From assembly GCA_018389105.1 (NCBI GenBank), contig JACATO010002451.1, positions 2,008,501-2,072,500 on the forward strand: a stretch of 64,000 nucleotides of DNA, read 5' to 3'. Within the stretch, counting starts at the first letter, position 1, and every line of letters starts with the position of its first letter. Shown here in pieces: positions 47,819 through 59,091 of this stretch. A program made the position numbers and the translations under genes. The notes beneath the pieces are model-generated. The model was not told the origin of the DNA. It searched no databases and saw nothing but the letters and a program-made list of their open reading frames with translations. This stretch comes from Nautilus pompilius. Lineage: Eukaryota > Mollusca > Cephalopoda > Nautilida > Nautilidae.

Positions 47819-50486
47819 ATGACAACCACCTTTTGCAGAGATTACGACAGGTTTGACCCTGATGCGTACCTACAGATGTTTTACAGCAGTATAAGCGGTC
47901 ATGTCGAAGAGTCCTGTGAAAAAGACCTTCTAATGTTGCTGCATGAAATTTTTTCGTCAGGTGAATATTTTCATTTAAATTTGTAAATTATTATTAAGAA
48001 AAAAAGATATTTTAAAAAAGCTTTATTAAGAAAAACGATAATAGTCTGGTTAAGGGAAGGACAATGAGCTGGACAAATAAGATTACAACCTGCATCATCT
48101 CCACAGATATCGTTGTCAGACTGATTTATCCGGAGAAAGGTAAATCTAGTACATCCCAAAACCGTTATCATAATTTTAAAGATTTCGTAGCATTAAGCAA
48201 GTTTTGGTTCTAAAAGAACACTCACCGCAATGGTGTGTAAGGAAATCCAGGCCTGGTTCTGCTTGATTTTTTATTATTCATGGTCAGGTTAACGTTTGCA
48301 AACGGGACAACGTTAGGTTTCGCGACGGCGAGACGGCATCTTACGTGCGTTGGACTCTTTTATAGCAAAGAGCTCGCAGTCTCAGGCAGCCAGTGGACAG
48401 TTTTCGCTTCTAAGTTCGCCGTAGAGCAAATTGTAAGCATAATGACGAGTGCGGTACATCTATCACTCAGTGATGGATTTTCCATCTTCACTCTCATCGT
48501 GCACTTTTAAGTGGCATTAAGTGCGATTCTCCCGAAAAACAGGGCTTCAAGGTTTATGTACTGATACTGCTGTCCCAATCTTCTCTGAGTCACAAAACTC
48601 CCTACCAAGTTTCTTCTTTCCTGTGGCTTCTCTCCGTTCCAAAGCGCGGTGTGTTAATGTATCCGCGCCCATCACCGACTCAGAGTCTTGCTCTACACGT
48701 AGAGTCCGCCGTCTGCTTTTACTGGAGGGGAAATTACTGCTTTTTCCAAGTCTCCAGACTCATGATTCTGTTCGAGCCAATGTCTTGTAAAAGAGGTTAG
48801 AGTGGAGCTCAAGCCCTTTTTCGTTCTAATCATATTTTATGTTTGTTTTAGAAGTGGACTGTAGTTGGTAGGGATTAATACCTATTGTCATTCGCAATGT
48901 CTAGCGATGAACACTGTTGGTATTCAGGATCCTTTTTGTTAATTCGGCATAATGTATACATTTCCATGGAGATTTATATTTTTAGAGAATATTAAGGGGA
49001 AACAACTTTTGGAAATCGGAACTGGACCTACAATTCACAGCGTCATTAGCGCATCACGTTACTTCGAGAATATCTACCTGAGCGACTTCCAGCTGTCAAA
49101 CAGAGAGTGTCTGTTAAAATGGTGGAATGGAACGAATACACATGACTTTTCTCCTTTCTTCCGCTTTATCAAAGAACTGGAAGCCGACGGGTACGTTTCT
49201 TTGTTCTGTTTTTAAATGTTATGCACGCTACCGAGAAAGAGTACATTTTGTGGAAATTCTTTGAGTAATTGTTTACCCGTATTTCCTCTATTGTCATTTA
49301 ATTTTCTATAAAAAAGGGTAATCTGCTTGAATGAAAATTGTATCATAACAGTAATCTTTTCCAAGCCTATCTATCAATCCAACTGAATAAATTGACACCA
49401 GTTATTCAGGCTATGAAAATTGTTTACTAAATATAAATCAATATTCATTTATATAAGAAAGGAGTAGGTAACCTTATCTCCATGTGAAGTCCATTGAACC
49501 TGTAAGGAGCCGAGACTATAAAGGAAAGTCAAGAGACCAGCCTTTATGGAATACTGCCAATATGTACGCCTTACCTACCGAAAGTTCCTACTTGGACTCT
49601 TTATTTTAAAATGTAGGAGTAAAGACACGCAGCCGGCTGAGGACTGATGAGACACCATACTGAGGAGGCGTGCCAAACAAAGCTAATCTTAGAATTTCGT
49701 ATGTTGACCACTGGACTGCCATGCCCCACTACTCTAAGAAAGAAGTGGCAGGTGCAAAGTGAAATTAGAAACCCTCAATTTTGATTTCTGAGATATAGTC
49801 TTGATAGAGTGAATGCTAAAATTGGGTGTTGGTGTTAAAACTGTATTTTTAAAAAGTATTTTACTTATGTATTCAATAGAAAAAATTTTGTTTAATATAT
49901 TTTATAATTTTTTTTTGGTTAAATCTCTATTGGCCAAATTTCCCATTTATTCATTTACTTGTCTGGTTTATACGTCGGCCTGGTTTTGTTTCTATCTCAG
50001 CGGTGTAAAGATATCTGCTCTAGTCTGAGAGTTTTCATTCTGATTATGGCTTGCAGGCAGAGTTGGAAAGACAGAGAGACGGAATTGAGGAAGAAAGTTC
50101 AAGCCATCCTACGCTCCGACTTGCGAGAAGACAATCCCCTGTCTCCTTCTACTTTTCGGTCATTTGACGCTGTCTTATCTTGTTTGTGTCTGTCTTGCGT
50201 GGCGAGCGATGCAGAGGAGTACAAAAGACTGGTGAAGAGAGTTGCCTCCCTTGTAAAGTTTGGCGGTTGGCTGATTCTCATTGATGTTTTGGAACAAACA
50301 TTTTACAGGATTGGGGAAGAAGTTTTCGGAACCGCTTATATGAAAGCTGACGAAGTAAAGCGCGCCATCCGTGAATCTGGCATGGAAATTAAAACGTGGA
50401 AGTTAGTGGCAGAGAGGTCAACAGTTCAAGGTGAGGTCTCTGACTTCCGGTCCGTGTATGTAATGGCTGGGGTGAAGTTGGAATAA
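47819..50486 (+). CDS. Small-molecule N-methyltransferase of the NNMT/PNMT/INMT family, three exons
   Basis: Exons 47819-47960, 48986-49190 and 50057-50486 have GT-AG borders and matching phases (1, then 2), giving 258 residues against about 260-280 for the family. Split codons give Glu48 and Gly116. Visible features: FDPDAYLQMFY (Tyr17 and Tyr22, the cap tyrosines near the substrate), SAM motif I LLEIGTGPTIHSV (56-67), Asp81 for the SAM ribose (LSDF), Asp137 (RSDL), FDAVLSCLCLSC (152-163), GGWLILIDVL (185-194) and FYRIGEEVF (198-206). The family transfers methyl from SAM to amines or pyridines in the cytosol. Asp192 fits human NNMT Asp197, but the positions of human Ser201 and Ser213 are Gln196 and Thr208, so nicotinamide may not be the substrate. 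ATG 47819 gives the normal N-terminal length. Confidence 0.92.
47961..48985 (+). other. Intron 1 of the methyltransferase gene
   Basis: Begins GTGAATATTT and ends TTATATTTTTAG. It contains a GC-richer block (48280-48790) with 76- and 89-codon plus-strand frames that look like noise or an old insertion; no motif seen. Confidence 0.8.
49191..50056 (+). other. Intron 2 of the methyltransferase gene
   Basis: Begins GTACGTTTC and ends TTATGGCTTGCAG. The acceptor lies in an upstream-open frame, so an intron-retaining reading frame exists from about 49959, but homology starts only after the AG. Confidence 0.85.
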
Positions 50487-51096
50487 TTCTGCAGCCAGAT
50501 GGGTTTTTTTTACTTTGTTAATTTGAACATTTCTTGAAAAAAAAAACCCAATTTTTTGTGTAATGTGTCTGTAATAGTCTAGGAGCTGCCCACGAGTCGG
50601 AGGCTAGATATTCTGACTTGACATTTTGTGTAGATTTCAGCAATCCATATCTTAAGCGACCCAGCCTGGCCGGTACGTGGCGGAATTCATGGTAACTCGG
50701 GAAAATATATTTTTGTTAATAGCATTGTGAATTGTCATCATATTTAACAGGTATTAGTGTAAAATATTGGAAATGTCCTTTACTCATTTCTTAAGGCCAT
50801 TTATCAAACAAAAATCTGATTAATTTTATAGCTGTCCGGTGGCAAGAGTATTGTTCCCTAATCAAGATTAAATATAAATAATTTTGCTGATTCAATGGGT
50901 TTTAAGATGTAAAAGGTCACATAGTGTGAGTGCCACGGCTATCTGTATTGATGCTTTACAAAGTTGTATAAATTCTCTTGTACAGAAATTACTGTAGTGG
51001 TGACAAAATTATAAAGCTGCTCTATTGTACTGCAATGTATTTACTTGCATGATAAAAATAATATTTGCATTAAAAGTAGAGTATTTTTATATATAA

Positions 51097-51102
51097 AATA
51101 AA
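51097..51102 (+). terminator. Likely poly(A) signal of the methyltransferase gene
   Basis: AATAAA about 610 bp after the stop codon in an A/T-rich 3' region. A second AATAAA lies near 51149. The sequence cannot tell which is used. Confidence 0.4.
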
Positions 51103-51944
51103 AGCATTTGATGTTATATTGTATTCGGATTTAGTTTCTTTTATTTAACAATAAATTAAACTTAGTAACACCATAATTAATACTAGTTGGCGTGTGAAAT
51201 TTGAACATGATTTGCCTTATCTTCAGTGTATAGGGTGCATTTCACTTAAATTCTGCTATCAGATTTATCTGCGGATGAATTGTACACAAGATTACAACGT
51301 CTGTTTCAGCCAGTATAGTATCACTTATTTGTTCTGATACCCAGACCACTTTATAGAGTATTTTCTATGCGTCAAATTCTACCCAACTTAGTCAGGAATC
51401 TATAATTACCAGTTGATTTCGTACGGCCCTCTTTTAAATGTAATTATCGAATTTGGTCTTATAATCTTTTTCTAAGAAAACCTGCTCGGCTTAATCTTAT
51501 AAATGTTCTCAATTGGTCGTGTCCCATGTTTGGGAGACCAGCTATCACTGGAGTCCTCCAAGCATGACCACAACTACTGTACTTTGCATTTGTCGCTTTC
51601 CCAAATATAAGAACACAAGGAATATACTTCAGATGTCATGCAATTCTTGTGTCGGTGTCGTCATGCACGCAAACTCTGAATCAAAGCCAGCTTCTCTGCG
51701 GATTATATCGCCCTGTTTCTCCTATAACTATTCCTCTCCTTCTAGACCCACATAACTTTCTTTTGTATTTTATTTTTCTTATATTATGTTCTATCTTTAT
51801 TTCAAACAAAGTTTAAATAAAATATTTAAACTATTCATTATATTTACTTATTTTTATCGCACCTGTAATTAACAGGTAAGGAAATAATTTTCACAATGCA
51901 ACCGTTAATATCTAACTTTTAAGCAATATAAAAAAGAATCTTAA

Positions 51945-52262
51945 TTATAAAGGGTAATCTAGCTGTCTCAAGAAAAAACGATAAATTCTTTTATAAGTAG
52001 GAACATTAGAAAGGATACCGTGATAGAGTAAAGAACCGTCCTCCAATGTTTCAGGGTATCTTTTAGGCAAATAGACAGCACTATTTCTATCAAATATATA
52101 AACATTGTTCCACCAGGAGGTTTTTATTTTATATTTTTTTCCAATAAACAAGTTACACAGCACTATATGTGTTGATCTTTTGTTTGGAGCCGTTTGAAAA
52201 AAACATTCACGAAATTTTATCCAGTGGGAAGACGGTTTCGTTAACCATAGAAGATTTCTCAA
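51945..52262 (-). CDS. Possible coding segment, aromatic-rich, unidentified
   Basis: About 105 codons open (113 from the last stop), ending in TAA. The amino-acid use looks protein-like (SSHWIKFRECFF, KTSWWNNVYIFDRNS, YLPKRYPETLEDGSLLYHG). There is no good ATG near the start, so it would be a last exon, but no strong acceptor is seen. No family recognised. The alternative is a relic of one of the AT-rich elements in this window. Confidence 0.25.
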   Translation of the reverse strand: MRNLLWLTKPSSHWIKFRECFFQTAPNKRSTHIVLCNLFIGKKYKIKTSWWNNVYIFDRNSAVYLPKRYPETLEDGSLLYHGILSNVPTYKRIYRFFLRQLDYPL

Positions 52263-53149
52263 ATTTCTATTTATTAAATGTCGTTTTTAGGTAGTATGTT
52301 GAATTTACATCGTAAAGATGATTTTCCTCCTAATATCGGAAGGAAAATGAGATATATGAATTATTTTAATAGAATATAAAACAGGGAGGAATCTAACAAA
52401 ATGCTAAATGTAACTCATATTTTAAGACTGAAAAAAGAAGGAACTATGAAGTTACTTCAAGAATTCATTCAAATATTCAAACTTATAAATGTTGAGTTTC
52501 TGCTGCCTTTATTAAAAATGTTTTATACATTATTTTATGTAAAGATTGGCCCTCATTGACATCAACAGTAAACCTCTACTGCCAAGCCCTCAAAAAATAA
52601 CGAATCTTTTACAAAGATTTAAAGATATAAAATTTTTAAAGAAAATTTACTTGGGTCTTAAAATTACTACTAAAAATAATGTTCAAAAATCCGTTTTTAT
52701 TTTACATACAAAATATTGCATAAGTTGTGGCATTGAGCCAATTATTTGACACGGAATTATACGTGCCTATATTTCCAAAGTAAAAATTATCGTATTTATT
52801 AATTCTGTTGCAGGTGCAAGAACCAGGGTACTATTAAGACTGTTTAAGAAAAGTTTGTCGTAATAACTACATATTCGTGAAGTAATTAACAAAACTGATT
52901 TTGAATCCACTAAATGAAAATTCCAACATGTTAAACTTAGAGCTACAAATAATTTTAAATCAGGAGTGTGTACTTCACTCAGGCATTGTTCTCTTTCACG
53001 AAGCAAACACGAAAACATTTCGTTATCCTTTAAACCGGTACAGAGAATTAAGCTCTCGACGAGATCAGTTGTTTAAACTATCAACTGCTGCAAACAATAG
53101 ATGAAAGCGCTAAACAAGAATGAACTCTAAATCGCCATTTTGAGTATTA

Positions 53150-53950
53150 TTGGATGCCATGGATAGTTCAGGGCGAGGGTAACGTGACCTGACCACTGTA
53201 ATGCGCGCCCGCGCAGTGGTCGGCTATATTTGTATAAACGAAAAGCTGCCTGCTGCACTTCTGTTGAAAAACCTATAGAATGACTTTGAGGTGTGTAAGT
53301 AATTTAGCAAACAGTGAGCATTAGAGGAATCATCCAGGCTCCATATGCAATATCACCAGCGAGTATGAACTTTGTGTTGCTTCTCAAGGAGAGCTCAAAC
53401 TCTGGCATATGAATGTCCAGAAATATGTAGTATTCCATTTCCACCAATTTGGCAAGAAAACAGAATGGTTGGGACGGAGTTCAAATATGACACTTTGAGA
53501 AAACACTCCTTTCTGTTAGGACAGCAGTCAGGGAAGGTGCCCATCACCAAGCCCACCCCACGGCGCATAACGAGAAGGTGGACGGAATGAAATGGGAACG
53601 CGGCTGGAAATGTTTCTTCATCCCGCAAACGAAGTTATCCAATGGCAAACCGCAGCCGTCGAGGTAAGAGGAAAACTTGGTGGCGCGGAGTCCTTCAGCA
53701 GCGATGGAGGACAGAATAGACGGAAGGAGCGACGGGCTTGACAGCCGAAATGACACCCAGGGATAAAACGGACGGCGAAAAGAAGATGGGAGACAAGACG
53801 GCAGGATTCTCGACATTTACCTTCTACATGATGCGAAAACCAAGTCGGCGGAGAGGAGAAAACTTTCTCCAGAAACCTCAAGTAAAAAGGTGCGAGTCCT
53901 TTGACGACAAAGAAAGTTACTTCAGTAGACAAAGATTATAAGGTCATGGA
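53150..53950. other. GC-richer block with overlapping open frames on both strands
   Basis: Plus frames at 53372-53590 and 53738-53941 oppose minus frames at 53395-53628, 53544-53816 and 53618-53932, all of 67-104 codons. None has recognised motifs. A GC palindrome-like stretch, GCGCGCCCGCGCAG, is at 53202-53215. It may be an unrecognised repeat or an expressed region; I cannot decide. Confidence 0.35.
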
Positions 53951-54100
53951 AATCGGTGCCTAAATGAGGAAACTTTCCTTTTTGATATTATAATTTGGGG
54001 GGGCTTAGATTTTAGATAACCGTCTCTGAACAAGCGATTTCTTGGCTTTGATTTGTATAAGATAAAATATTCTTTTCTCTCAAAGTCAGAGAGATAAAAT

Positions 54101-54775
54101 AGTATTAAGGATATCTTAGAACAGCAGCACAGTATTGTAAAGAGATGCTCAGTGGTTCTTCTCGTGCTCAGCGCACTCCTGTGGAGAGTTTAGAAAGTAA
54201 ACTAGAAACCATAGATGCTGAGCTTTGTAAAGGATCAATAAGTATTGAATAAGTACGATGCATTTCGGACGACGAGTAATGACGAGTTTCTAAAGATGGA
54301 TGGCCCTTGTTCTGGAGTTGTATCAGAGGTCTGGATAACTATTATCCGGCGATCTAACGACAATAGCTGATAGTGTAATCTAAATAAGGGTTCTGCCACT
54401 TATCGATCGCAGAGCTAAGGTCGTCACCCTGCAGTATAAAAGGATGTTCGAGATGATTGAATAAAAAAAAGACCTATTATCTTTTAAACTACGACTATGA
54501 ACTAATCACTAAGGAGTTAACGAATAGGCAAAGCAAAGTCACGAAAAAGGTCCTTCATGTAGACCAGACCTGCTCGGATTGAGGCAGGTATATTTTAGAC
54601 TCTCTCTAATTAATCATGGAAATACTGCGTAAGGTGGATACAACTCAAACAGTCTCCTGCAGGTCTGCCAGCCAGCGGCCAGTTTGAAGCTTTCGAAAGG
54701 GGAAAGTGACTTTTTATGTCCAGGTCGCTATTGCGATGTAAATTCAGAGACTTTCCGATCGCCTAAACTACGTTT
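54101..54775 (+). repeat. Interspersed repeat, right arm of the 9-kb-spaced inverted pair
   Basis: Reverse-complement partner of 45101-45762 over its full length, with scattered substitutions and small indels. Unlike the left copy, it does not continue into the coding relic: similarity stops at AGTATTAAGGAT on its left. A 5'-truncated copy of the same element fits. Confidence 0.9.
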
Positions 54776-54947
54776 CACGGATATCTGGACAAATCGTTTA
54801 ACCCAATGGCTTTAAGTCGGCTTACTTACACCTACCACAGGAACACGATATGGCTCCCTGCCCTCCAAGCGTCATATTAAACCTGCTGGAGTCAGAATAA
54901 GGAGAAACCTGTAGGGATTCTTATAACCGATAGCTTAGCAATTACAG

Positions 54948-55178
54948 TAGTACAAGATGACAGCGACATCTCGTTCGTACAATCAGATCGCCAGAAGGTG
55001 GAGTACATCTTCTCTCAGAATTCATCACTTCGTGGGATCTCTCCAAAGAAGGGATCATTTCAGGCCGGGATGTTTCATGTGTGGTCTGTTGAGGGCGTCT
55101 ACTTCAAAGACCTCATGTTGGAATCCTCCCTGCTCACTTTGTACTTTCATGTTTCCGGGAACAAGACGGAGATTTCAG
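54948..55178 (+). CDS. Candidate internal exon, symmetrical phase 1-1, unidentified
   Basis: An acceptor (TAGCTTAGCAATTACAG) and a donor (ATTTCAG then GTATAACC) bound 231 bp, exactly 77 codons, starting and ending in phase 1. The frame is fully open and reads like a folded extracellular-type segment: DDSDISFVQSDRQKVEYIF, KKGSFQAGMFHVWSVEGVYF, SSLLTLYFHVSGNKTEIS, with one N-linked glycosylation motif (NKT) and another NSS. Symmetrical 1-1 exons are common for extracellular modules. I do not recognise the family and found no partner exon within the window. Confidence 0.45.
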
Positions 55179-56889
55179 GTATAACCTTCTGCTTACCTCG
55201 TTCCACACATTGCGTGCAATATTAATGACTAAACGGCGAAACATCTCTCAGGACGCCTTCCAGTGTCGCGTTCATTCTATGCAACGTCGTGATACGGCTG
55301 TTATCCGTGTAAAGGTGGCTTGGCTCATTATTGGGTGTAGGTCTAAAGTCAACAAGTGTACGTATTCAATGTAAAATTATTTTATTTTAAAATTCTGATG
55401 CAGGTGGAAACGAAAATTACTATTCGACTGATATGATCATGGTTACCATTATTATGTGCATCTTCGTAAAATTTTAATTAAAATTACTTTTTGGTTGTAC
55501 AATTCACATATCTACTAAATGGAATTTTCGGTCTGTTACCTTTATTTTAAAAGTGGATGGATGATAGATACAGCCTCTTAAATGAGATGTTCAGATAACG
55601 CTACGCGCCTCCCAAACATTTGCAATGATCAGGAAATATGTTCTTCTTGAAGAAAATATAAAAACATGCAAATTCCATTTAAAGTTGATGGAAAATGAAG
55701 CTCTCGAGGCGATAAACTGAGGTAAACAAATATAATTTATTCTGCTTTTCTTTTGATCATGTAGACAGTCAAGAAAGCTTGAAAATAGTTAAGCCATTTT
55801 AAAGCATATGTTTGTTTTTGAAAAAAACATTTCTGAAAATACTCTAACTTTTGTAGTTGTTTTGTCAGATAAAATTGGAAATGTACGAACAGATGCTAAT
55901 AATTAAGTATGCATTGTTATTTTAAGACTTATAAAACAGTTTTGCTAGATAAATTAAACGGTACATTCATCGTTGGTTTGTTACATGAACATCAAAACCT
56001 AAAATTTTTAGGAACTCTTGGACAGTTATATTTCAGATGAATACAAATCATTTATACCGATGTTTGTTCTATTTGGATTTGGAGTAAAAAATAGAATTTA
56101 AAACTGTAAAAGTTTTTTTTTTTTAAACTTAGCTTGTCATAAATGAAACATATCAGGAAACATGAAATTTAACCTCTTAGTATTGGATCTTTTTTAGGGA
56201 GATTATTCCTAAACTATTTTCTGGCAGTGGTTTTATTCAAACCGAACATCCACCAAAATTTCTAAATAGCGTCATGGCATCTTGTCAACCAAAAGAGAAG
56301 CGTATATTTAATGGATTTTTTAATAAAGATATACAAAATGTTGGTGAATTTCTCTACTGAATATTTAAAGAACTATCTTGCAATGTTTTGTGCAATAGCT
56401 AAACTTTTTTTTGAGAACTACTCAGGTTAGCGAACAAAATCCTGCGGATAATCATTAGTATCATGGCCGTGATAAGATTTGGTAAAATTTCTACATGTTG
56501 CGTAGTTGATATTACAGCTGGTAATATAAATAAACAAAAATAATAGATATTTACTTACTAGTGCTTGTAGTTGAGCAAAGGTGAAAAGTAGATTTGTTGG
56601 TGAAGTTTAATACTGGACCAAATTTTCCATTTACCATAACAAATTTTGACAATATTTTTAAAAATTAGAACATTTTAAATGACTTTGTATGACAGTGATT
56701 CTTTCCAATAAATTCTGTTGTTTCAAATTTAAATTCAGTGGTAAAAGAAGACACTCATGGGACTTGTTATATAAATTTTCCGTATCCAACTACTTTTTAA
56801 AATGTATTTTAAAAAGATTTTGTTTACTAGGTAATAAAAATATTTTATCAAAAAAATTTAATTCATAATTTAAAAAGTTTTTTGTGGTT
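55179..56889. other. No gene recognised
   Basis: AT-rich, possibly intron downstream of the orphan exon. No second exon could be supported. Confidence 0.4.
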
Positions 56890-58041
56890 AGTTCTACTTT
56901 TTTACTTTAATTTACTAAAAGTAAAAAAGAGAATTTAAGCAAATCAAATTTTTCAAAAGTTTATTTTAAAATTATTAAATAAGTAAATTACAAAATATAG
57001 ATTAATTTAAATTTCTATGTAATTTAAATAAAATATTGTTATTGCTCTTAATGAAATAAATTAAATGAAACTAAAATCATTTACAGAAGAAAAGATGTTA
57101 GATTATGAAAAGTTATTAAAAGTGAAAAGAAGTAAAAGAATTAGAATTATTTATTTGTTTAGTATTTTTATTTCTGTCTCGCTTTCATGCGATGTGAAAT
57201 TCTAATCTATTTTTCTGCACCCACAATTACATCCATTATTGCTAGTATGATTGGTTTATCATCTTCTATAATAATTATATTATCAAGAAAATTAAGATAC
57301 AAAATAGATAAACAAGAATATTTTAAATAATCATTTGTAAAGTTATAAACTACTTTATACTTTGGATAATAGTTTTATGGATTGATCCTTTAAGTAAATA
57401 TAAAACAAAAACTATTTGAATATATGGTTAAACTTTTAAAATAATCAACTAAAGTTTCCTATAAAATTATCAAACTTTCTATTTAGTTTCAACTATTAAA
57501 TGAGTGCAAATAAATTTGGTTTCAGTTAAAAAGGTAATTCAGTAGTATCTTCTAGTTTAAACATCCAATATTTTGAAACGCGATGATTCACGTTTAAGGA
57601 CTGGAAAATTAAATTTAGATAATCTTGTTAATTTTAATAATGAAATTAAAAAACATATCTAGATAATTTAGCACGACAGATAAACATACTTTTAGATAGA
57701 ATGAGAATCTACCAGTAATCATATTATTAATTTAAATGAGTTTAAAGTCTTTGTGACAAAAATAATAATCAGATAGAGTTGATGTTTTACCTCATTCTTT
57801 CATTCAACTAATTATAATAGCAATAAATTAATTAATAAAAATGAGAGTACAACGGTTCGAACACTAAGTAATGTAAATATAAAATAAAAATAATATTTCA
57901 TTCTTTAAAAACATATTTAAAGTTTACATAAAAAGCAGATCTGTAGTTTAAAAAAAATTAAAAGGTTTTAACGATACAATAAAAATGTGAAGAATAGACA
58001 TTTGCTAAAGCACAAAATAGTTATAAATTCTATTTGGTCGT
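56890..58041 (+). repeat. AT-rich dispersed repeat family, copy B
   Basis: Collinear with 36890-38040. Shared landmarks include TTTATTTTAA followed by TTATTAAAT, the block TTATTTCTGTCTCGCTTTCA (57168-57187), AGTATCTTCTAGTTTAAA (57543-57560) and TTTAAAGTTTACATAAAAAG near 57910. It ends where the mariner at 58044 inserted, so this family is older than the mariner insertion. Confidence 0.6.
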
Positions 58042-58043
58042 TA

Positions 58044-59091
58044 GAAATATTTTGTCGGTTTTTATATCATGTTAACTTGTAGTTCATTTTTTGCATGTTT
58101 GTGAAGGTGTATGCATCATTTTGTAGCGTATGCTTTGGCCTTTATTATGCAAATTTACCTTTTTTAACATCATAAAATGGATATTTGTTTCATGGTTCTG
58201 AGTGAGGCATGGATAGAAAATATTTTCGTGCCATTTTGCTTCAGTTGAATCTGATCCAAGAAAAACAGTACGAGAAATTGCTGGAAGTCTTGACGTAAGC
58301 ACTGAAAATATTTCCCGGCATCTTTATACAATTGGTAAGGTGAAAAGGCTTGACAAGTGGGTGCCTCACGAGTTGAATGAACAACAACAAAATCGTTGAT
58401 TTGGAGATCTGCTCTTCGCTTGTCATAAGAAACAAAATCGACCCATTTCTTGACCGAATTATTGCGTGTGATGAAAAATGGATCCTTTACGACAATCGCA
58501 AACGATCAGCACAGTGGCTCAACAGAGAGAGGGTGCCTAACCACATTCTTAAACCCAACTTCCACATAAGGAAGATCATGGTCACTGTCTGGTTGATTGA
58601 AACTGGTGTCATCCACTATAACTTCTTGCAACCTGGCAAAACCATCACAGCTGAAAGGTACTATCTTGAATTCGTTGTTCATCAGAAACTCTCCAAACGA
58701 CAGCTGTCATTGATGAATGGAAGAGGCCCAATCCTGCTCCACAACAATGCTCGTCTTCATGTTGCAAAAGAGACTCTTCAGAAACTGAACACGGTGGGGT
58801 GCGAAGTTCTCCCTAACCAAGCCTATTCACCAGACCTTTCTCCCATAGACTACCACATTTTCAAACACATCGACAGCTTTCTCCGTATGAAATCCTTCTC
58901 CAACCAAACAGAAATGAAACTGCCTTCCAAAAGTTTATTGACTCCAGATTTTCAAAATGGTATAAATTTTTCTTGTAACTCGTTGGCAGAAGTGTATTGA
59001 TATTAATGGAACTGGCTTTGGTTAACAGACTTCACGTTCAGCAACGGTATGAAGTCTCATTGTTGCGGTAAAGAAACCGACAAAACTTTTG
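58044..59091 (+). mobile_element. Mariner element with N-terminal deletion
   Basis: The left end GAAATATTTTGTCGG and right end CCGACAAAACTTTTG are inverted repeats flanked by TA (58042-58043, 59092-59093). The left terminal repeat has mutated more. Length 1048 bp, about 200 bp short of full. Confidence 0.92.
58209..59000 (+). pseudogene. Mariner transposase, nearly complete catalytic half
   Basis: ATG 58209 begins MDRKYFRAILLQ, then jumps after a deletion to VREIAGSLDVSTENISRHL and the linker DKWVPHELNE. After a frameshift, a 207-codon frame (58377-59000) covers the DD34D domain. The first aspartate is present in IACDEKWILYDNRKRSAQWL. The second motif reads ILLHNNARLHVAK, where the family has LLHDNARPH, so D is N. 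The third is intact in SPDLSPIDYHIF. The C-terminal end is scrambled after SFSNQTE by a frameshift. Cecropia/Hsmar1-like subfamily; inactive. Confidence 0.93.

Noticed and set aside
49959..50056. Start of the methyltransferase C-terminal part as an independent intronless gene
   Set aside because: The upstream part of the frame lies in intron 2 and has no family similarity; exon 1 and exon 2 join in phase and give a full-length protein.
53372..53941. Gene in the GC-richer block
   Set aside because: Overlapping open frames of similar size on both strands with no motif; strand and frame cannot be chosen.
45101..54775. Composite transposon carrying the methyltransferase gene
   Set aside because: The arms have no transposase ends or matching target duplications at the outer borders, and the left copy continues into other element sequence; two independent insertions are simpler.
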